Under the pieces are notes generated by a model that was not told where the DNA came from, made no database searches, and saw only the letters and a list, made by a program, of their open reading frames with translations. The position numbers were made by a program, and so were the translations under genes. A DNA stretch of 5,348 nucleotides from Psychrobacter sp. GTDB lineage: Bacteria; Pseudomonadota; Gammaproteobacteria; Pseudomonadales; Moraxellaceae. The DNA lies in the NCBI GenBank assembly GCA_020024075.1, contig JAHHUJ010000155.1, forward strand, positions 1 through 5,348, in the 5' to 3' direction. Shown in pieces: positions 4,628 to 5,348 of this stretch. Each line of letters opens with the position of its first letter. The stretch's first letter is position 1.

Positions 4628-5263
4628 TTAGCTTACCCAGCCAATCACAGAGACGATAGCAATCAATGAAGCCACGATAAGGGCAATCATCGTGGTTTTT
4701 TGCTTACTTTGAGCTTCTTTTAAGCTAATCTCAAGTTCTCGGTTACGCATACTCAAAGTATTCAGTTGTTGTTGCTGCTCTTCAATACGGGCTTTATAGT
4801 CTGGTTTGTTTTGACTTTGTGCCTCTTCAGCTTTTTCTTTGCTTTTTCCTTTAACCGTCTTGATAATCCCTTGGAACAGGCTAGCGATACCTAGTTGTGA
4901 TAAAAAATTACGGACTTCACTGACTGTCTGTGTACCACCACGCATGGTAATCTTATTGATCTGTGTCACATCATTACTAATCAGAGAGTTAATTAGCTGA
5001 TGACTATAAGCATTGATGACCACATCAGGCTCAGTAGTAGAGGGAGGCAGCTCGCTATCTAATAAGATGCCTTTATTGGTGAACGTCGCATAAAACTGAG
5101 TGTGGGGTAGGTAACTGCGGACACAGACCACAGTATTTTTTTGAGCCAATGGATAGACTGCTTTACGTAGGTTTGCATCGAATCTTAAAACAAGGGTAAT
5201 GGCAGACTCTGCAAATACCAGTACAATATTAAGTAGAGAGTTTGAAATTGAATTTTGACTCAT
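4628..5263 (-). CDS. Uncharacterised tail-anchored protein: SCP2/UbiJ-like domain, coiled coil, C-terminal membrane helix
   Basis: I do not recognise this 211-residue protein as a named gene. Residues 10 to about 135 have the look of the SCP2-type lipid-binding domain of UbiJ: a leading helix, alternating strands (NTVVCVRSYL, QFYATFTNKGILL), then PDVVINAYSHQLINSL and a strand-plus-helix close (KITMRGGTQTVSEVRNFLSQL spans 104-124). Residues 138-155 are a charged linker. Residues 156-188 form a coiled coil, with I160, L167, L170, L177 and L181 at heptad core positions. Residues 192-210 are a single hydrophobic helix preceded by KQK, so the bulk should face the cytoplasm with the C-terminus as a membrane anchor. 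There is no signal peptide. ATG 5261-5263 has AGG (complement of 5270-5272) six bases upstream. Its terminator separates it from isc, so a shared pathway is not implied. The UbiJ likeness is by eye only. Confidence 0.85.
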   Translation of the reverse strand: MSQNSISNSLLNIVLVFAESAITLVLRFDANLRKAVYPLAQKNTVVCVRSYLPHTQFYATFTNKGILLDSELPPSTTEPDVVINAYSHQLINSLISNDVTQINKITMRGGTQTVSEVRNFLSQLGIASLFQGIIKTVKGKSKEKAEEAQSQNKPDYKARIEEQQQQLNTLSMRNRELEISLKEAQSKQKTTMIALIVASLIAIVSVIGWVS

Positions 5264-5348
5264 ACTAAACCTATTTGAATTTTGTTATACGAAGAGGTCA
5301 CTCATCATATTTATTAAAGTTAGCGAATTTTGCTGACTAGTGCTGATT

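Noticed and set aside
5285..5348. Minus-strand open frame entering from the window edge and stopping at 5285-5287, a possible 3' end of a further gene
   Set aside because: Only 20 codons, which stay open by chance often enough, and the peptide is not recognisable. It cannot be supported without the flanking sequence.

Overview
The window carries most of an ISC iron–sulfur cluster assembly operon on the minus strand, plus one uncharacterised membrane protein gene upstream of it. In transcription order (right to left) the genes are a hypothetical tail-anchored protein (4628-5263), a 603-base non-coding region, iscR (3497-4024), iscS (2274-3500), iscU (1772-2167), iscA (1315-1635), hscB (532-1083) and the first 151 codons of hscA (1-453, cut by the window edge). 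This is the gammaproteobacterial iscRSUA-hscBA order; fdx would be expected just outside. The AT-rich spacers, the low-to-moderate GC genes and the character of the proteins suggest a Moraxellaceae bacterium, most likely Psychrobacter. That placement is recognition by eye, not a search.

How the genes work together: IscS takes sulfur from cysteine and passes it to the scaffold IscU. IscA is an A-type carrier or iron/cluster-binding protein. The co-chaperone HscB brings cluster-loaded IscU to the Hsp70-type chaperone HscA through the LPPVK motif of IscU. IscR senses cluster supply and represses its own operon. The catalytic or ligand residues I could check in IscR, IscS, IscU, IscA and HscB are all present. 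HscA has a substitution in its first phosphate-binding loop (GTTR instead of GTTN) and about eight extra residues soon after it.

Regulation: iscR has a clear sigma70-type promoter (TTGACT, 18 bases, TATAAT; 4066-4095) overlapped by a good type-1 IscR site (4075-4099). A second possible promoter, with an extended -10 and a 9-bp dyad where its -35 would lie, sits about 190 bases further upstream. iscR and iscS overlap by ATGA, so there is no iscR–iscS spacer. Each of the four later junctions (iscS-iscU, iscU-iscA, iscA-hscB, hscB-hscA) holds an inverted repeat able to form an mRNA hairpin.

The region 4025-4627 holds a convincing intrinsic terminator for the upstream gene (4412-4448), about 180 bases of 3' untranslated sequence with two short imperfect tandem repeats, and a perfect 15-bp tandem duplication just past the terminator. 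The upstream gene product looks like an SCP2/UbiJ-like lipid-binding domain followed by a coiled coil and a C-terminal membrane anchor. It is the least understood gene here. I see no CRISPR array, insertion sequence, phage gene, rRNA or tRNA.
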